From the NCBI GenBank assembly GCA_964608915.1, contig CAZSQA010000008.1, positions 62,001 through 126,000 on the forward strand: a stretch of 64,000 nucleotides of DNA, written 5' to 3'. Made by a program: the position numbers and the translations under genes. Under the pieces are notes generated by a model. It ran no database searches. It was not told where the DNA came from and worked only from the letters and a program-made list of their open reading frames with translations. This document shows positions 51,297 through 61,248 of this stretch, piece by piece. Each line of letters opens with the position of its first letter. Within the stretch, counting starts at the first letter, position 1. This DNA comes from QWQI01 sp964608915. GTDB lineage: Bacteria > Planctomycetota > Planctomycetia > Isosphaerales > Isosphaeraceae.

Positions 51297-52868
51297 ATGG
51301 CGGACATCGTCCTCATCAACCCCAGGTTCGAAGTCTCGTATTGGGGCATGGAACACGCCCTCGAAATGCTCGGGAAAAAGGCGAATCTGCCGGTCGCCTG
51401 CCTTCCCCTTCTGGCTGCGCTGGCGCCTGAGGGGCATACCGTCACCCTGATGGACGAAAACGTCGAACCGATCGACTGGGAACGTTGCCGCCGGGCCGAT
51501 ATCGTCGGTGTCACGGGCATGTCCGTTCAACGGTTCCGAATGACCGAGATCCTTACCGAGTTGAAAAACCGCGGATGTTTCACGGTCGTCGGCGGGCCCT
51601 GGGTGACCGTTCAGGAAGATTATTTCGATAACCTCGTGGATGTCATTTTCGTGGGCGAGGCCGAAGAAACATGGCCCGCTTTCCTGAGTGAATGGGCCAA
51701 GGGCAATCATGCCGCCCGTTACGAGCAGGTCGAAAAATCGGATATGACGAAAGTCCCGGTGCCCCGGTTCGACTTGTTGAAAATGAACCAGTACGCCTTC
51801 GGCAGCCTGCAGTTCTCGCGGGGTTGTCCATTTCAGTGCGAATTCTGCGACATCATCGTGACGTTCGGCCGGCGGCCGCGACTGAAAACCTCGGCTCAGG
51901 TGATCCGCGAACTCGACGCCATGCGTAAAGCCGGCATGCGCTCGGTGTTCGTGGTGGACGACAACCTCATCGGCAACAAAAAAGCCATCAAGGAAGTCCT
52001 CCGCGAAGTCGTCGCCTGGCAGCGCCGGCACGGTTTCCCGATGTCGATGTTCACGGAAGCCTCTCTCGACCTCGCCGACGACCCGGAACTGCTGTCGCTC
52101 ATGACGCAGGCCAATTTCGTCGCAGTATTCGTCGGCATCGAAAGCCCCAACGAAGACGCCCTACGCGAAACCAAGAAATTCCAGAACGTGCGTGCCGGCG
52201 ATTCGATCCTCGGCCGCGTACACACCATTCAACGTGCAGGCATCGACGTCTGGTGCGGCATGATCGTCGGCTTCGATTCGGATGATCGCACGATCTTCGA
52301 ACGGCAGAAGCGATTCCTCAAGGAAAGCCGGATCACGAGCTCGATGATCGGCATGCTCCACGCCATTCCCAAAACCCCGCTCCATAAACGCCTGGCTGAC
52401 GAAGGGCGCCTGGATTATTCCGACGAGCCGGAATTCGGCACCAATGTCATACCGCTGCAGATGACCCGCGAGGAGCTGCGTGACGGTTACCTGGAAGTGC
52501 TCCGCGAAGTCCACGACGTGCACGCCTTCTTCGACCGCCTCGACGAACTCTTCATTCATGAGCGTATCTACATCGGAAACAGGCAGCCGCAATATTCCGA
52601 TTATTGGAGGCGGCACCCGCTTCACTGGCTCAAATGCCAGGTCTACGATCAAGCCGCGGCCTATTACGCCTATCGCCGACTCAAAAAGAAGGTGACCGAC
52701 CCAGCCCTTCTGGCCGTTTACGAGGAACGGATCGATAACCTGTTCCGGCTTCGTAAGGAAGGCGGCGTGCGGTTCTATTACGTGGTCAAGGCCATGATCC
52801 ACTGGCACGTACATCGCATGGTCAAATCGTTCGTCACCGGCGAACGCAAGCTCGTCAATTCTTTCTGA
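51297..52868 (+). CDS. Radical SAM protein with B12-binding-type N-terminal domain (DUF4070/HpnP-like)
   Basis: The 523-residue protein has a Rossmann-like N-terminal domain (about 1-140), the radical SAM motif Cys177, Cys181 and Cys184 (SRGCPFQCEFC), a VFVVDDNLIGNKK segment and a C-terminal DUF4070-like part. The order matches class B radical SAM enzymes such as the HpnP hopanoid methylase and many relatives of unknown substrate. The N-terminal domain lacks a clear DxHxxG cobalamin motif, so B12 binding is uncertain. AAGGAG lies 9 bases before ATG 51297. Confidence 0.87.
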   Translation: MADIVLINPRFEVSYWGMEHALEMLGKKANLPVACLPLLAALAPEGHTVTLMDENVEPIDWERCRRADIVGVTGMSVQRFRMTEILTELKNRGCFTVVGGPWVTVQEDYFDNLVDVIFVGEAEETWPAFLSEWAKGNHAARYEQVEKSDMTKVPVPRFDLLKMNQYAFGSLQFSRGCPFQCEFCDIIVTFGRRPRLKTSAQVIRELDAMRKAGMRSVFVVDDNLIGNKKAIKEVLREVVAWQRRHGFPMSMFTEASLDLADDPELLSLMTQANFVAVFVGIESPNEDALRETKKFQNVRAGDSILGRVHTIQRAGIDVWCGMIVGFDSDDRTIFERQKRFLKESRITSSMIGMLHAIPKTPLHKRLADEGRLDYSDEPEFGTNVIPLQMTREELRDGYLEVLREVHDVHAFFDRLDELFIHERIYIGNRQPQYSDYWRRHPLHWLKCQVYDQAAAYYAYRRLKKKVTDPALLAVYEERIDNLFRLRKEGGVRFYYVVKAMIHWHVHRMVKSFVTGERKLVNSF

Positions 52869-52921
52869 AATACGCGAGCGTACCGGCGATTCGAATCGCA
52901 CCGGAAGAATTCGGAACGAAC

Positions 52922-52965
52922 AAAGTCGGACGTTGCGCCTCACTGGCACGACGTCCGGCTTTCTT
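52922..52965 (+). terminator. Rho-independent terminator after the radical SAM gene
   Basis: A 12-pair stem (52922-52933 with 52951-52962, one G-T) is followed by CTT and further pyrimidines. A small inner stem GCC/GGC lies in the loop. It sits about 55 bases after the stop codon. Confidence 0.75.
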
Positions 52966-53129
52966 GACATGAAACCTGCCTTCCGCATAACCTCAAAGCA
53001 CGCGAAATTGTTGGACGTTCTCACGCGTGTACGCCTTTACGCACCATGACGTTTCCTTGATGCTGCCCTTCAGGCCTGAAAGGCGACGATCAATTTTCGC
53101 GCTCTCTTTATCGAAGGAGCTGTCCTCTC

Positions 53130-53729
53130 ATGAATCCAGATCTTACGGAAATCGCGTTCGTCATGGACCGGTCCGGCTCAATGGGCACCATGAAGAGCGA
53201 AGCGATCGGCGGTTTCAATCACTTTCTCGAGGTTCAGAAGAATGAGCCCGGCGATGCCCGGTTCACGCTCGTCCTCTTTGACGATGAATATCTCAAACCC
53301 TTTGACCACATGCCACTTGCGGAAGTGCCGCAATTGAACTCCGAGACTTATGAGCCGAGGGGCAGCACGGCTCTGCTGGACGCCATGGGCCGGACGATCG
53401 ATGAGATCGGCCAGCGGCTCGCAGCGACCCCCGAGCACGAACGCCCTTCGAAAGTCATCATCGCCTGCATGACCGACGGCTACGAAAACGCCTCCAGAGT
53501 CTATTCGAACGCGAAAATCGCCCAGATGATCGAGCATCAAAGCACCGTCTACTCTTGGGAATTCATCTTCCTCGGCGCCACGCTCGAATCCCGGGAAATG
53601 GCCAGAAGCTGGACCATGAAAGACGAGGACATCACGGCTTTCGCCCCAACGAGTGCCGGAGTCCTTCAGGCTCTAAGAATGGACATGAGTGATCAGGTCG
53701 TGCAAAAACGCCGCAAGAGATCGACATAG
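53130..53729 (+). CDS. Cytoplasmic von Willebrand factor A domain protein
   Basis: The 199-residue protein is almost entirely one vWA domain. The metal-ion site is DRSGSM (12-17), GSTALLDA and CMTDGYENAS. It lacks a signal peptide and membrane helix. It stands alone, bounded by a terminator on each side, so no partner is indicated. It is a different subtype from the TerY-like protein at 24 kb. Confidence 0.88.
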   Translation: MNPDLTEIAFVMDRSGSMGTMKSEAIGGFNHFLEVQKNEPGDARFTLVLFDDEYLKPFDHMPLAEVPQLNSETYEPRGSTALLDAMGRTIDEIGQRLAATPEHERPSKVIIACMTDGYENASRVYSNAKIAQMIEHQSTVYSWEFIFLGATLESREMARSWTMKDEDITAFAPTSAGVLQALRMDMSDQVVQKRRKRST

Positions 53730-53749
53730 TCAGAAGCTTCGGTCCAGAT

Positions 53750-53798
53750 GCTCCAGGCCGACGTTCGACATTTCCGATCGCCGGCCTGGAGCGTTTTT
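53750..53798 (+). terminator. Rho-independent terminator after the vWA gene
   Basis: An 11-pair perfect stem (53750-53760 with 53782-53792) with a 21-base loop is followed by GTTTTT at 53793-53798. Confidence 0.85.
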
Positions 53799-53904
53799 CT
53801 GCGCCATTGAGCCTGAATCCCGGCTCGGTTAATCTGAAAAGCGACGGCGGACGTGCTTGGTCCGACGCAACTCCAATCCGGGCAAAGGGAACGATTCGAA
53901 CGCC

Positions 53905-54441
53905 ATGATTTCCGCATCCGCATTTCGACGACTCACCACGGTATTCACCGTGATCCTTGGCCTGACCTCTTCGGCCCGTGCCGAACTCAAAGTCGGCGAC
54001 AAAGCGCCCGACTTCACGCTGAAAGCCTCAGACGGCAAGACTTACAAACTGTCTGATTTCGCAGGTAAAAAAGCCGTCGTGGTCGCCTGGTTCCCCAAGG
54101 CGTTCACCGGCGGCTGCACGGCCGAATGCAAAAGCCTGAGGGCTTCCAGCGAAAAGCTGAAGCCGACCGGCGTCGCCTACTTCACGGCCTCGTGCGATAC
54201 GCCCGAAGAAAATGCGAAATTCGCCAAGTCGCTCGACCTGGATTTTCCGATCCTGTGCGATCCCGAAAAAACGACGGCCAAGACCTACGGAGTCGTCCAC
54301 GAAGGCCGGGCCAATCCGGAACGCTGGACTTTCTACATCGACAAGTCAGGCACCATCAAGGAAATCGACAAAAAAATCCGGACGACCGAAGCCGGTGCCG
54401 ATCTCGCCACCAAAATCCGAAGCCTCGGCCTATCCGATTGA
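53905..54441 (+). CDS. Exported thiol peroxidase (AhpC/TSA, Bcp-like peroxiredoxin)
   Basis: The 178-residue protein has a signal peptide (about 1-27, ending SSARA) and a peroxiredoxin domain: VGDKAPDFTLKASDG, the peroxidatic Cys71 in FTGGCTAEC with Cys75 nearby, and a late WTFYIDKSGTIKEIDK. It reduces peroxides; export means it would act outside the cytoplasm and needs a reductant there. ATG 53905 is chosen because it exposes the signal. Confidence 0.9.
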   Translation: MISASAFRRLTTVFTVILGLTSSARAELKVGDKAPDFTLKASDGKTYKLSDFAGKKAVVVAWFPKAFTGGCTAECKSLRASSEKLKPTGVAYFTASCDTPEENAKFAKSLDLDFPILCDPEKTTAKTYGVVHEGRANPERWTFYIDKSGTIKEIDKKIRTTEAGADLATKIRSLGLSD

Positions 54442-54536
54442 CCGTCGAGAGACTGCCTATCTCCGTACTTTATGTGGATCCACGCCGAACCCCTTCGAGT
54501 AATCGTCCCGGGGTTCGGTGATCCTTTTCCGTAACG

Positions 54537-55367
54537 TCAGTCACCTGAGTCGATTGCGAAGCCCTCTGAGAGCTGGCGCAGGGTTTCCACGGCAGCTTCG
54601 GGCGTCGGCACGTCGACGCCCGATTTGCGGCCTTCCCGGTCCGCCTCCGCCAGCAGCGCCAGCGCTTCGGCTTCTTCGTCCCGGTCGAGGGCCCGGCGTG
54701 CTCGATATCCGAGTGAGCCGGCAAGTTGGGCCTTTGCCGCCGGAAGGCGCTCGATCAGCCTCGCCGTTCGTGGCGTGATTCGCCCATGCAGGGCCTTGAC
54801 GCTGGCGGCATACGATTCGGCGAACGGTTCCGTCGCCTTTCCGACATCGTGCAGAAGCGCGGCGGTCAGTAATTCTTCGTCGTAGGGGTTTCTCTGCAGG
54901 ACGAAATCGAAAACCTGAAGACTGTGATAAAGCGCATCCCCTTCCGGATGCGCTCTGGGGTCCTGCTTTACCCGCTCCAGCATCTTCAGGAGCGAAAGGA
55001 AGTGATCGAATCGGTCGGCATATGTCGACCCCGCCTGAAGTTCGGCGGTCGCGGGATCGGTATGCTCCAATTCCACGGCGTCCATTTTGGCGGCCTCGTT
55101 CGTCTCCAGCTCGAAAAGCTCGCGGACGAGCGAGTCCGGAGGCAATTCGCCCGGTCGCACGGCAAGACCTAAAACCGCTACGGCCTGCATCTTCGCGGCA
55201 TGAAAGTCGGCCGCCTCCGGCTCGCGCGAGCCGTGGCCCGATTCGAGAATCACCGCCAGCCTGCGCGCGGCTTCGGTGGCGATCTGCCGGTGAAGCCTGC
55301 CCGTGTCACGAGCCTGTTCGGCTTTCGATTTGTCGAACGCTTTGCGGTATTTGTCGAGTCTGCTCAT
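54537..55367 (-). CDS. HD-domain protein (probable metal-dependent phosphohydrolase)
   Basis: The 276-residue protein has a helical N-terminal half and an HD domain: YADRFDHFLSLLKMLERV, GDALYHSLQVFDFV and the metal-binding AALLHDVGKATEPF. A charged C-terminal region follows. It has no signal. HD proteins hydrolyse nucleotides or phosphate esters; the substrate here is not clear. ATG 55367 is preferred over the start at 55400. Confidence 0.83.
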   Translation of the reverse strand: MSRLDKYRKAFDKSKAEQARDTGRLHRQIATEAARRLAVILESGHGSREPEAADFHAAKMQAVAVLGLAVRPGELPPDSLVRELFELETNEAAKMDAVELEHTDPATAELQAGSTYADRFDHFLSLLKMLERVKQDPRAHPEGDALYHSLQVFDFVLQRNPYDEELLTAALLHDVGKATEPFAESYAASVKALHGRITPRTARLIERLPAAKAQLAGSLGYRARRALDRDEEAEALALLAEADREGRKSGVDVPTPEAAVETLRQLSEGFAIDSGD

Positions 55368-55469
55368 TCGAACGCTTTCCGTAGTTCCCGGGTTTCGCAT
55401 GGCTATTCTAGCGGACTCGTCCAGTGCATCGTCAGAACGTGTCTCGATGCAGGGCCGAACTTATGAACG

Positions 55470-56393
55470 TCAGACGGGCTTCCTTGAGACATAAACTTCG
55501 CAAACGCAAGCTTTTCCGAAAACGGCCAAATCGTCCGATCCGGTACGGTCGATGCGGACTTGCCAACCCATAGCCTGTAATTTCGAGTCGAAATCGGCAC
55601 CGAATTCCGTATGCACTTCCCAACCCCAGCTTCCGCCCGGATGATGAAGTCTCGGCAGGATCCGGTCCGTCAATTCCCCTGATGCATCCCGCGTGATTCG
55701 CGATTCGGTCCGTTCGGTTCCAGGCTTCATCGGCACCGTGAAGACATGCAGTCCGCCGGGCTTGAGCACGCGGGCAATCTCCCTCAGGGCCTGTTCCAGA
55801 TCGGGCACGTGTTCGAGCGTTTCCGAATCGATGACGACCGAGAACATGCCGTCATCGAATGTCATCCGCTGCGCATCTTCATGCCGGACGCCACAGACGA
55901 TTTCACCAGGCTCGGCACCTTCGGCATAGTCCGTCTGGACGATCCGGGCGATCGTGGCAGGCATTCGCATCTTGTCCAGGCCATCGATTCGGTTGAGGAT
56001 CAGGAGCGTTTCCGAATTCGCATGTTCGCCATGAGTGCCGATCGGATCTGCACTTTCTGCATCATGATCGTTTCTGGTTCGCAACTCCTGGGCGATCACG
56101 GTCGCCAGCCTTCGTGCCCGGTGTTTCGAGCCGCACCATGGGCAGATCAGCGACTCCTTGAGGCGCAAATCGAACGCTTCCGAATCCGTGAGGCCCCACA
56201 TTGCGACAAGTTCGTCACCCACGGCCTCCGGCACGAAGAGTTTCGGACCTCTTCTGCCGCAAACGGAGCACGACGTCCAGGGTGAAACGGCGAACGCCAT
56301 AGCCCAGCGCGAGGACTTCCTGAGGGTCAGGACGACCGGATTGTAGAAGGCCAGAAGCAGGCGTTTGACGAAACTTTTCAACCGTGGAGGCAC
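55470..56393 (-). CDS. SAM-dependent methyltransferase with N-terminal zinc ribbon
   Basis: The 307-residue protein has zinc-ribbon cysteines Cys42, Cys45, Cys84 and Cys87 (CSVCG and CPWCGSKHRARRL), then a class I methyltransferase domain with DDGMFSVVIDSETLEHVPDLEQALREIARVLKPGG. Proteins of this layout often act on lipids or polysaccharides, but the substrate is unknown. The start is GTG at 56393. It is divergent from ispG. Confidence 0.82.
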   Translation of the reverse strand: MPPRLKSFVKRLLLAFYNPVVLTLRKSSRWAMAFAVSPWTSCSVCGRRGPKLFVPEAVGDELVAMWGLTDSEAFDLRLKESLICPWCGSKHRARRLATVIAQELRTRNDHDAESADPIGTHGEHANSETLLILNRIDGLDKMRMPATIARIVQTDYAEGAEPGEIVCGVRHEDAQRMTFDDGMFSVVIDSETLEHVPDLEQALREIARVLKPGGLHVFTVPMKPGTERTESRITRDASGELTDRILPRLHHPGGSWGWEVHTEFGADFDSKLQAMGWQVRIDRTGSDDLAVFGKACVCEVYVSRKPV

Positions 56394-56587
56394 CAGAGAC
56401 AGAGGAAAGAAGGCTGGCCGTGAGCACCGAACCGTGTTTTATCGCCTTGACCCGTCTCTCGGCAAGGTTCTAAAATGATGCGTGCTCCGAAGGATTACGG
56501 AATGGCACTTGATCTCGATGAATTTCGGCCTTCCGCTCGCCGATATTCGAGATGACGGCAATATCGCACGAAGGACCCGAAACGCAC

Positions 56588-57760
56588 ATGGCTTATTCGA
56601 CGACCGTTCAGCGTCACAAGACTCGTGAGGTGGGCGTCGGCGACCACGTGGTCGGTGGCGATAACCCGATCTGGGTTCAGTCGATGACCACGACGGACAC
56701 GTTCGATGCGGCGGCTACGCTCGCCCAGATCCATCGGCTGGAAGAGGCCGGATGCGAAATCGTACGAGTGACGGTTCCGAAGAAGGAAGACGTGGAAGCC
56801 GTCGGTCTGATTCGTCATAAGATGCGGATACCCCTGATCGCCGACATCCATTTCGATTACCGCATGGCGCTTGCGTGCATGGATGCGAAAACGCCCGACG
56901 GGAAGCGTGCTGTCGACAAGGTGCGGATCAATCCCGGTAACATCGGTGGCCGGAAGCGTTACGAAGAAGTGATTCGGAAAGCCCGCGACACGGGAACGCC
57001 GGTTCGCGTCGGCGTGAATTCCGGGTCTCTAGAAGAAGACCTGATCGAAAAATACGGCTTCCCCTGCCCTGAGGCGATGGTGGAATCGGCGCTTCGGCAC
57101 ATTGAAATCGCCGAGGGGCTCGGCTTTCATGACATGATCATCAGCCTGAAGGCCAGCCACGTGCCGACGGCGCTGGAGTGTTACACCCTGTTCGCACAGA
57201 AGAGCGACTATCCGACGCATGTGGGCATCACCGAAGCTGGCAGTCGCGAATACGGCACTCTGAAATCGGCCGCCGGCATCGGAGCGATTCTTTTGCGTGG
57301 CATCGGCGACACGATCCGCGTGAGCCTGCTGGGCGACCCCGTACCGGAGATCGCGGCCGGTTTCGACATTTTGCGGGCCTGCGACCGGCGGGTGACGCGG
57401 CCCGAGGTCGTCGCCTGCCCGACTTGCGGCAGGCTGGACATCGATCTCGAGCGAATCGTGGCCGAAGTCGAAGAGCGCATGAAGGGTCTGTCGAACCCGC
57501 TGAGAATCAGCATTCTGGGCTGTCTGGTGAACGGTTTCGGCGAAGCGAAGGAAGCCGACCTGGGGATCGCCGCGGGCAGCGGCAAAGGCGTGATCTTCAA
57601 GCGGGGGGTCCCGATCCGCAACGTGCTCGAGGCGGACATGGTCGACGCCCTCTGGGAAGAAGTCATGCGGTTCGAAGAAGACACACCGCCCCTGGAGAGC
57701 TATGTGACGAAGCAGCAGCAGAAAGAAGCCAGGAAATCGGCCCTGCCCGTCATCGGGTGA
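56588..57760 (+). CDS. ispG: 4-hydroxy-3-methylbut-2-enyl diphosphate synthase (flavodoxin)
   Basis: The enzyme (GcpE) carries out the sixth step of the MEP isoprenoid route with a 4Fe-4S cluster. Residues visible are VQSMTTTDTFDAAAT, RVNPGNIG-type RINPGNIGGRKRYEE, GITEAGS and the cluster ligands in ACPTCGR and ILGCLVNGFGEA. The 390-residue length is normal for a single-domain bacterial IspG. ATG 56588 is preferred; the start at 56552 adds 12 residues. Its product feeds hopanoid and quinone synthesis. Confidence 0.96.
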   Translation: MAYSTTVQRHKTREVGVGDHVVGGDNPIWVQSMTTTDTFDAAATLAQIHRLEEAGCEIVRVTVPKKEDVEAVGLIRHKMRIPLIADIHFDYRMALACMDAKTPDGKRAVDKVRINPGNIGGRKRYEEVIRKARDTGTPVRVGVNSGSLEEDLIEKYGFPCPEAMVESALRHIEIAEGLGFHDMIISLKASHVPTALECYTLFAQKSDYPTHVGITEAGSREYGTLKSAAGIGAILLRGIGDTIRVSLLGDPVPEIAAGFDILRACDRRVTRPEVVACPTCGRLDIDLERIVAEVEERMKGLSNPLRISILGCLVNGFGEAKEADLGIAAGSGKGVIFKRGVPIRNVLEADMVDALWEEVMRFEEDTPPLESYVTKQQQKEARKSALPVIG

Positions 57761-58057
57761 CGATGTGGCGATGCTTCGTCGCACTTGAACGAGTCGGAAC
57801 TTGACGAACCTGGCGCCGGAATCTTGCCGGATTTGCGCGACGACACCTTGACTCGTGGTCAAGGATACGTCAAGATGTCTGTCTTATCGCGGATTGGTTC
57901 AAGACCAGGAACACGTCGAATTGACGTGTTCATGCTTTTCCGCTTGGATCGTCGTCCCTTGCGAAGTGCGGCTCGGGCAGATGATCGGGTCTTACCGGAC
58001 GAACGCATTTTCGCCCGGAGTCGATGCTATCAGGTCTCTTGAGGAACTCCAGTTTCC
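57761..58057 (+). promoter_or_regulatory. Leader region upstream of rpsL
   Basis: About 300 bases separate ispG from rpsL. They hold a 7-base inverted repeat CCTTGAC/GTCAAGG at 57846-57864 and several TTGAC-like boxes, but no clear -10, so the promoter is not assigned. The space suggests an untranslated leader. Confidence 0.35.
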
Positions 58058-58456
<399 letters not shown>

Positions 58457-58550
58457 AGTCGCCAGTACGTACCGAAACGTTTGACTGCCGAACCGGGTCG
58501 ATTCGCAGAGTCACGTTTCGTTCAACATCGCATGGGATCGAATCAGGAAT

Positions 58551-59024
58551 ATGGCTCGAAAATTCACGGCTAGCAAATCGCAACTCCGGCCGGATTCGCG
58601 TTTCAACTCGCTCCTGGCCTCCAAGTTCATCAACAATCTCATGTTCGACGGCAAGAAATCGGCCGCTCGCAAGGTCTTCTACGATGCCATGGAATTGATC
58701 CAGAAGCGCGTACAGGCCGATAACGTCATCGACGTTTTCCACCGAGCCGTCGACAACGTCAAGCCGGTCGTCGAAGTCCGCTCGAAGCGCGTCGGTGGTG
58801 CCACCTATCAGGTTCCGATGCAAGTGAAGCCGGCTCGTCAACAGACGCTGGCCATCCGCTGGATCCTGGCTGCCGCTCGCGACAAAAAAGGCCGCCCGAT
58901 GCACATGCGTCTGGCTGACGAACTCGTCGCCGCCTACAACCGTGAAGGCGCCGCAGTCACAAAACGCGAAAACGTGCACAAGATGGCCGATGCCAACAAG
59001 GCCTTCGCTCACTTCGCCTGGTGA
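58551..59024 (+). CDS. rpsG: Small ribosomal subunit protein S7
   Basis: The 157-residue protein binds 16S rRNA and nucleates the head of the 30S subunit. Signatures are FINNLMFDGKKSAARKVFYDAME, VEVRSKRVGGATYQVP, LAIRWIL and the C-terminal REGAAVTKRENVHKMADANKAFAHFAW. The ATG has AGGAAT just upstream. It is followed by a strong terminator, not by fusA as in the classic str operon. Confidence 0.97.
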   Translation: MARKFTASKSQLRPDSRFNSLLASKFINNLMFDGKKSAARKVFYDAMELIQKRVQADNVIDVFHRAVDNVKPVVEVRSKRVGGATYQVPMQVKPARQQTLAIRWILAAARDKKGRPMHMRLADELVAAYNREGAAVTKRENVHKMADANKAFAHFAW

Positions 59025-59056
59025 TGCCCGTTCATCGGCTCACGATATGAAATTCG

Positions 59057-59090
59057 AAAAGCCTCGCCCTAGCGGCGAGGCTTTTTCGTT
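59057..59090. terminator. Bidirectional Rho-independent terminator after rpsG
   Basis: GCCTCGCC (59061-59068) pairs with GGCGAGGC (59074-59081), with AAAA before it and TTTTT after it. It can stop the plus-strand rpsL-rpsG transcript and the minus-strand dapF transcript. Confidence 0.92.
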
Positions 59091-59154
59091 TTGTCGCTTT
59101 CATCGAATCTGACCTGACAGTGACCGGCGTCGAGTCCGTCCACGCGTGATCGAT

Positions 59155-59997
59155 TCAATTCCTTTCCCAATCGCCTGAAAAGACCTCTGTCGCAGGCCCG
59201 GTCATGAAAACGCTTCCCGCGTCTGTCGGCCAGGACAGCTTCAGAGGACCGCCAGGCAGGTGCGCCGTGATGGCTCGATCCGTCCGCCCGGTCAGGACGC
59301 CGGCGACACAGACGGAACAAGCGCCCGTCCCGCAAGCCAACGTGATTCCTGATCCCCTTTCCCACGTGACCATCTTGACTGTCGACCGATCGACAACTTC
59401 CGCGAAGTGCACGTTCACGCGCTTCGGGAATGCCGGATGCCGTTCCAGAAGCGGGCCGAAGTGCGGAAGATCGACTTGAGAAAGATCTTCGACGAAAATC
59501 ACGAAGTGGGGGTTTCCCATGCTCACAGCCGTCCCCTTCCACGTCTTTCCGCCAGCCTCGATCGGCTGATCGACGACCGGATCGCCAGGGAGTGTCGTCG
59601 GTATCCTGGCGGCTTCCAGAATCGGCTCGCCCATATCCACCGTGATCCATTCCGCCTTGCCCGCGGCGTCTCTGGTCACATCCAGCGTGAGGACGCCGCG
59701 GCCCGTTTCGATGGCGATTCTCGGCTTCGCCGCGATGCCGTGATCGTGTACGTATTTCGCGACGCAGCGTACACCGTTGCCGCACATTTCGCCTTCGGAA
59801 CCGTCGGCATTGAACATGCGCATGCGGGCATCGGCTTTTTCGCTCGGCAGGATCAAAATCAACCCGTCGCCTCCGATGCCGAAGTGACGGTCGCTCACCG
59901 CGACGGCAAGCGCCGGAATGTCTACCGGCAGCTCCTGCCCGAACCCGCTGACGTAAACGTAATCGTTGCCGAGGCCATGCATTTTCGTGAATCGCAT
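59155..59997 (-). CDS. dapF: Diaminopimelate epimerase
   Basis: The 280-residue enzyme interconverts LL- and meso-diaminopimelate for lysine and peptidoglycan synthesis. Catalytic Cys are in EGEMCGNGVRC (Cys72) and ITLACGTGACSV (near 218); the N-terminus MRFTKMHGLGNDYV is typical. The open frame continues upstream to 60516 but those residues are not conserved, so ATG 59997 is chosen. It sits alone between a terminator and a divergent protease gene. Confidence 0.96.
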   Translation of the reverse strand: MRFTKMHGLGNDYVYVSGFGQELPVDIPALAVAVSDRHFGIGGDGLILILPSEKADARMRMFNADGSEGEMCGNGVRCVAKYVHDHGIAAKPRIAIETGRGVLTLDVTRDAAGKAEWITVDMGEPILEAARIPTTLPGDPVVDQPIEAGGKTWKGTAVSMGNPHFVIFVEDLSQVDLPHFGPLLERHPAFPKRVNVHFAEVVDRSTVKMVTWERGSGITLACGTGACSVCVAGVLTGRTDRAITAHLPGGPLKLSWPTDAGSVFMTGPATEVFSGDWERN

Positions 59998-60282
59998 CTT
60001 GGGCGTGCTTTCCTGTCGTACGTTTCGTTCAAGCGGTTCGAAAATTCGAATCCGAGACCGCGAATTGCGTAAAAGCATCATACACCAACGTCCGACGATT
60101 TTTCCTGGCGTCGCCATGAGTCGGGATCGTTCTGTCCACCCGCGACAAAATTCGTGCCGAATGCATATGATAATCGAACTGGCCGTAGGAGAATCCCGGT
60201 CCGGAAAGTGATTCCGGTATCGTTCTCCGCTCGGACCAATTGCGATCGATCTGGATATCATCTCGAACGGAACGGACGGCAA

Positions 60283-60987
60283 ATGCTCGGAGTGCCTCAA
60301 TCCAGCCCCTGGGATCTGAACTTCCGAATTTTCGGCATACCCGTCCGCATCACGCCCTGGTTTTGGGTCATCTCCGCGGCTCTCGGTTGGGGAGATGGCG
60401 ATTATCAGCGAGTCGCCATCTGGATCGGCTGCGTGCTCGTGTCCATCATCGTGCACGAGATGGGGCACGCCCTGACGAATCGTATGTTCGGCCGTCAACC
60501 GGCGATCCTGCTGCACGGCATGGGCGGTCTATGCCTGTCGGAAGGTCCGACGATCGCGCGCTGGAAGCGAATCCTCGTCATTTTCAATGGCCCGCTCGCA
60601 GGTTTTCTACTTTATGGTGCCGTCATCCTCCTGATCCGAAACGTGCATCTGGAGGATCCTTTACTTCTGGAGGCTCTGGCAGAACTCGCTTTCATCAATC
60701 GCATCTGGAGCATACTGAACCTGATACCGATCTGGCCGCTGGATGGCGGTCAGATCGCGGGCGTCGTGCTGCAGGGGATCTCCAAACGCCGCGGGCAGGA
60801 ACTGACCCACGGCATTTCCCTGGTGCTTTCCGCCCTGCTCGCGTTCTGGCTCTATCGACAGAACGGTTCACTCTATAACATCCTGCTGCTGAGCATGTTC
60901 GCGATGAACAATTTCCAGATGCTCCAGCTGATTCACCATCGTCAATGGCAAGACCCCGAAGAGTCCGAAGCCTGGTGGCGGAAATAG
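60283..60987 (+). CDS. Site-2-protease-like membrane metalloprotease (M50 family)
   Basis: The 234-residue membrane protein has the zinc motif HEMGH (58-62) in a hydrophobic helix and a second motif WPLDGGQIAG with the third zinc ligand Asp. Several other helices are visible. There is no PDZ domain, unlike RseP. It could act in regulated membrane proteolysis, perhaps of anti-sigma factors, but no substrate is next to it. ATG 60283 with GGACGGC upstream is chosen over the start at 60154. Confidence 0.85.
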   Translation: MLGVPQSSPWDLNFRIFGIPVRITPWFWVISAALGWGDGDYQRVAIWIGCVLVSIIVHEMGHALTNRMFGRQPAILLHGMGGLCLSEGPTIARWKRILVIFNGPLAGFLLYGAVILLIRNVHLEDPLLLEALAELAFINRIWSILNLIPIWPLDGGQIAGVVLQGISKRRGQELTHGISLVLSALLAFWLYRQNGSLYNILLLSMFAMNNFQMLQLIHHRQWQDPEESEAWWRK

Positions 60988-61248
60988 TTCGCGGGAATTC
61001 AGGAAATCGGAATGCCCGCGATGTTCATGTGAGGAACCGTATTGCGGTATCGGTATTCGCAAGCAGATCATCCGGTTTTATGAATTTTGCGGATTGGGCT
61101 GAATTCGTGGTTTTGGCGATTGCGGAAGACTTGTGGACGAGTTCCGCTGATTCCCTTGTCGATGGGGTTTTGGCACAATAGATCCAAATTCGACGAGCGC
61201 TGGTTCGAATCCCGCGCTTCACCATGCCTGCTTCGCCCGACGGACAAC

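Noticed and set aside
53130..53729. vWA protein as part of a MoxR/vWA chaperone system
   Set aside because: No MoxR ATPase is next to it, and terminators bound it on both sides.
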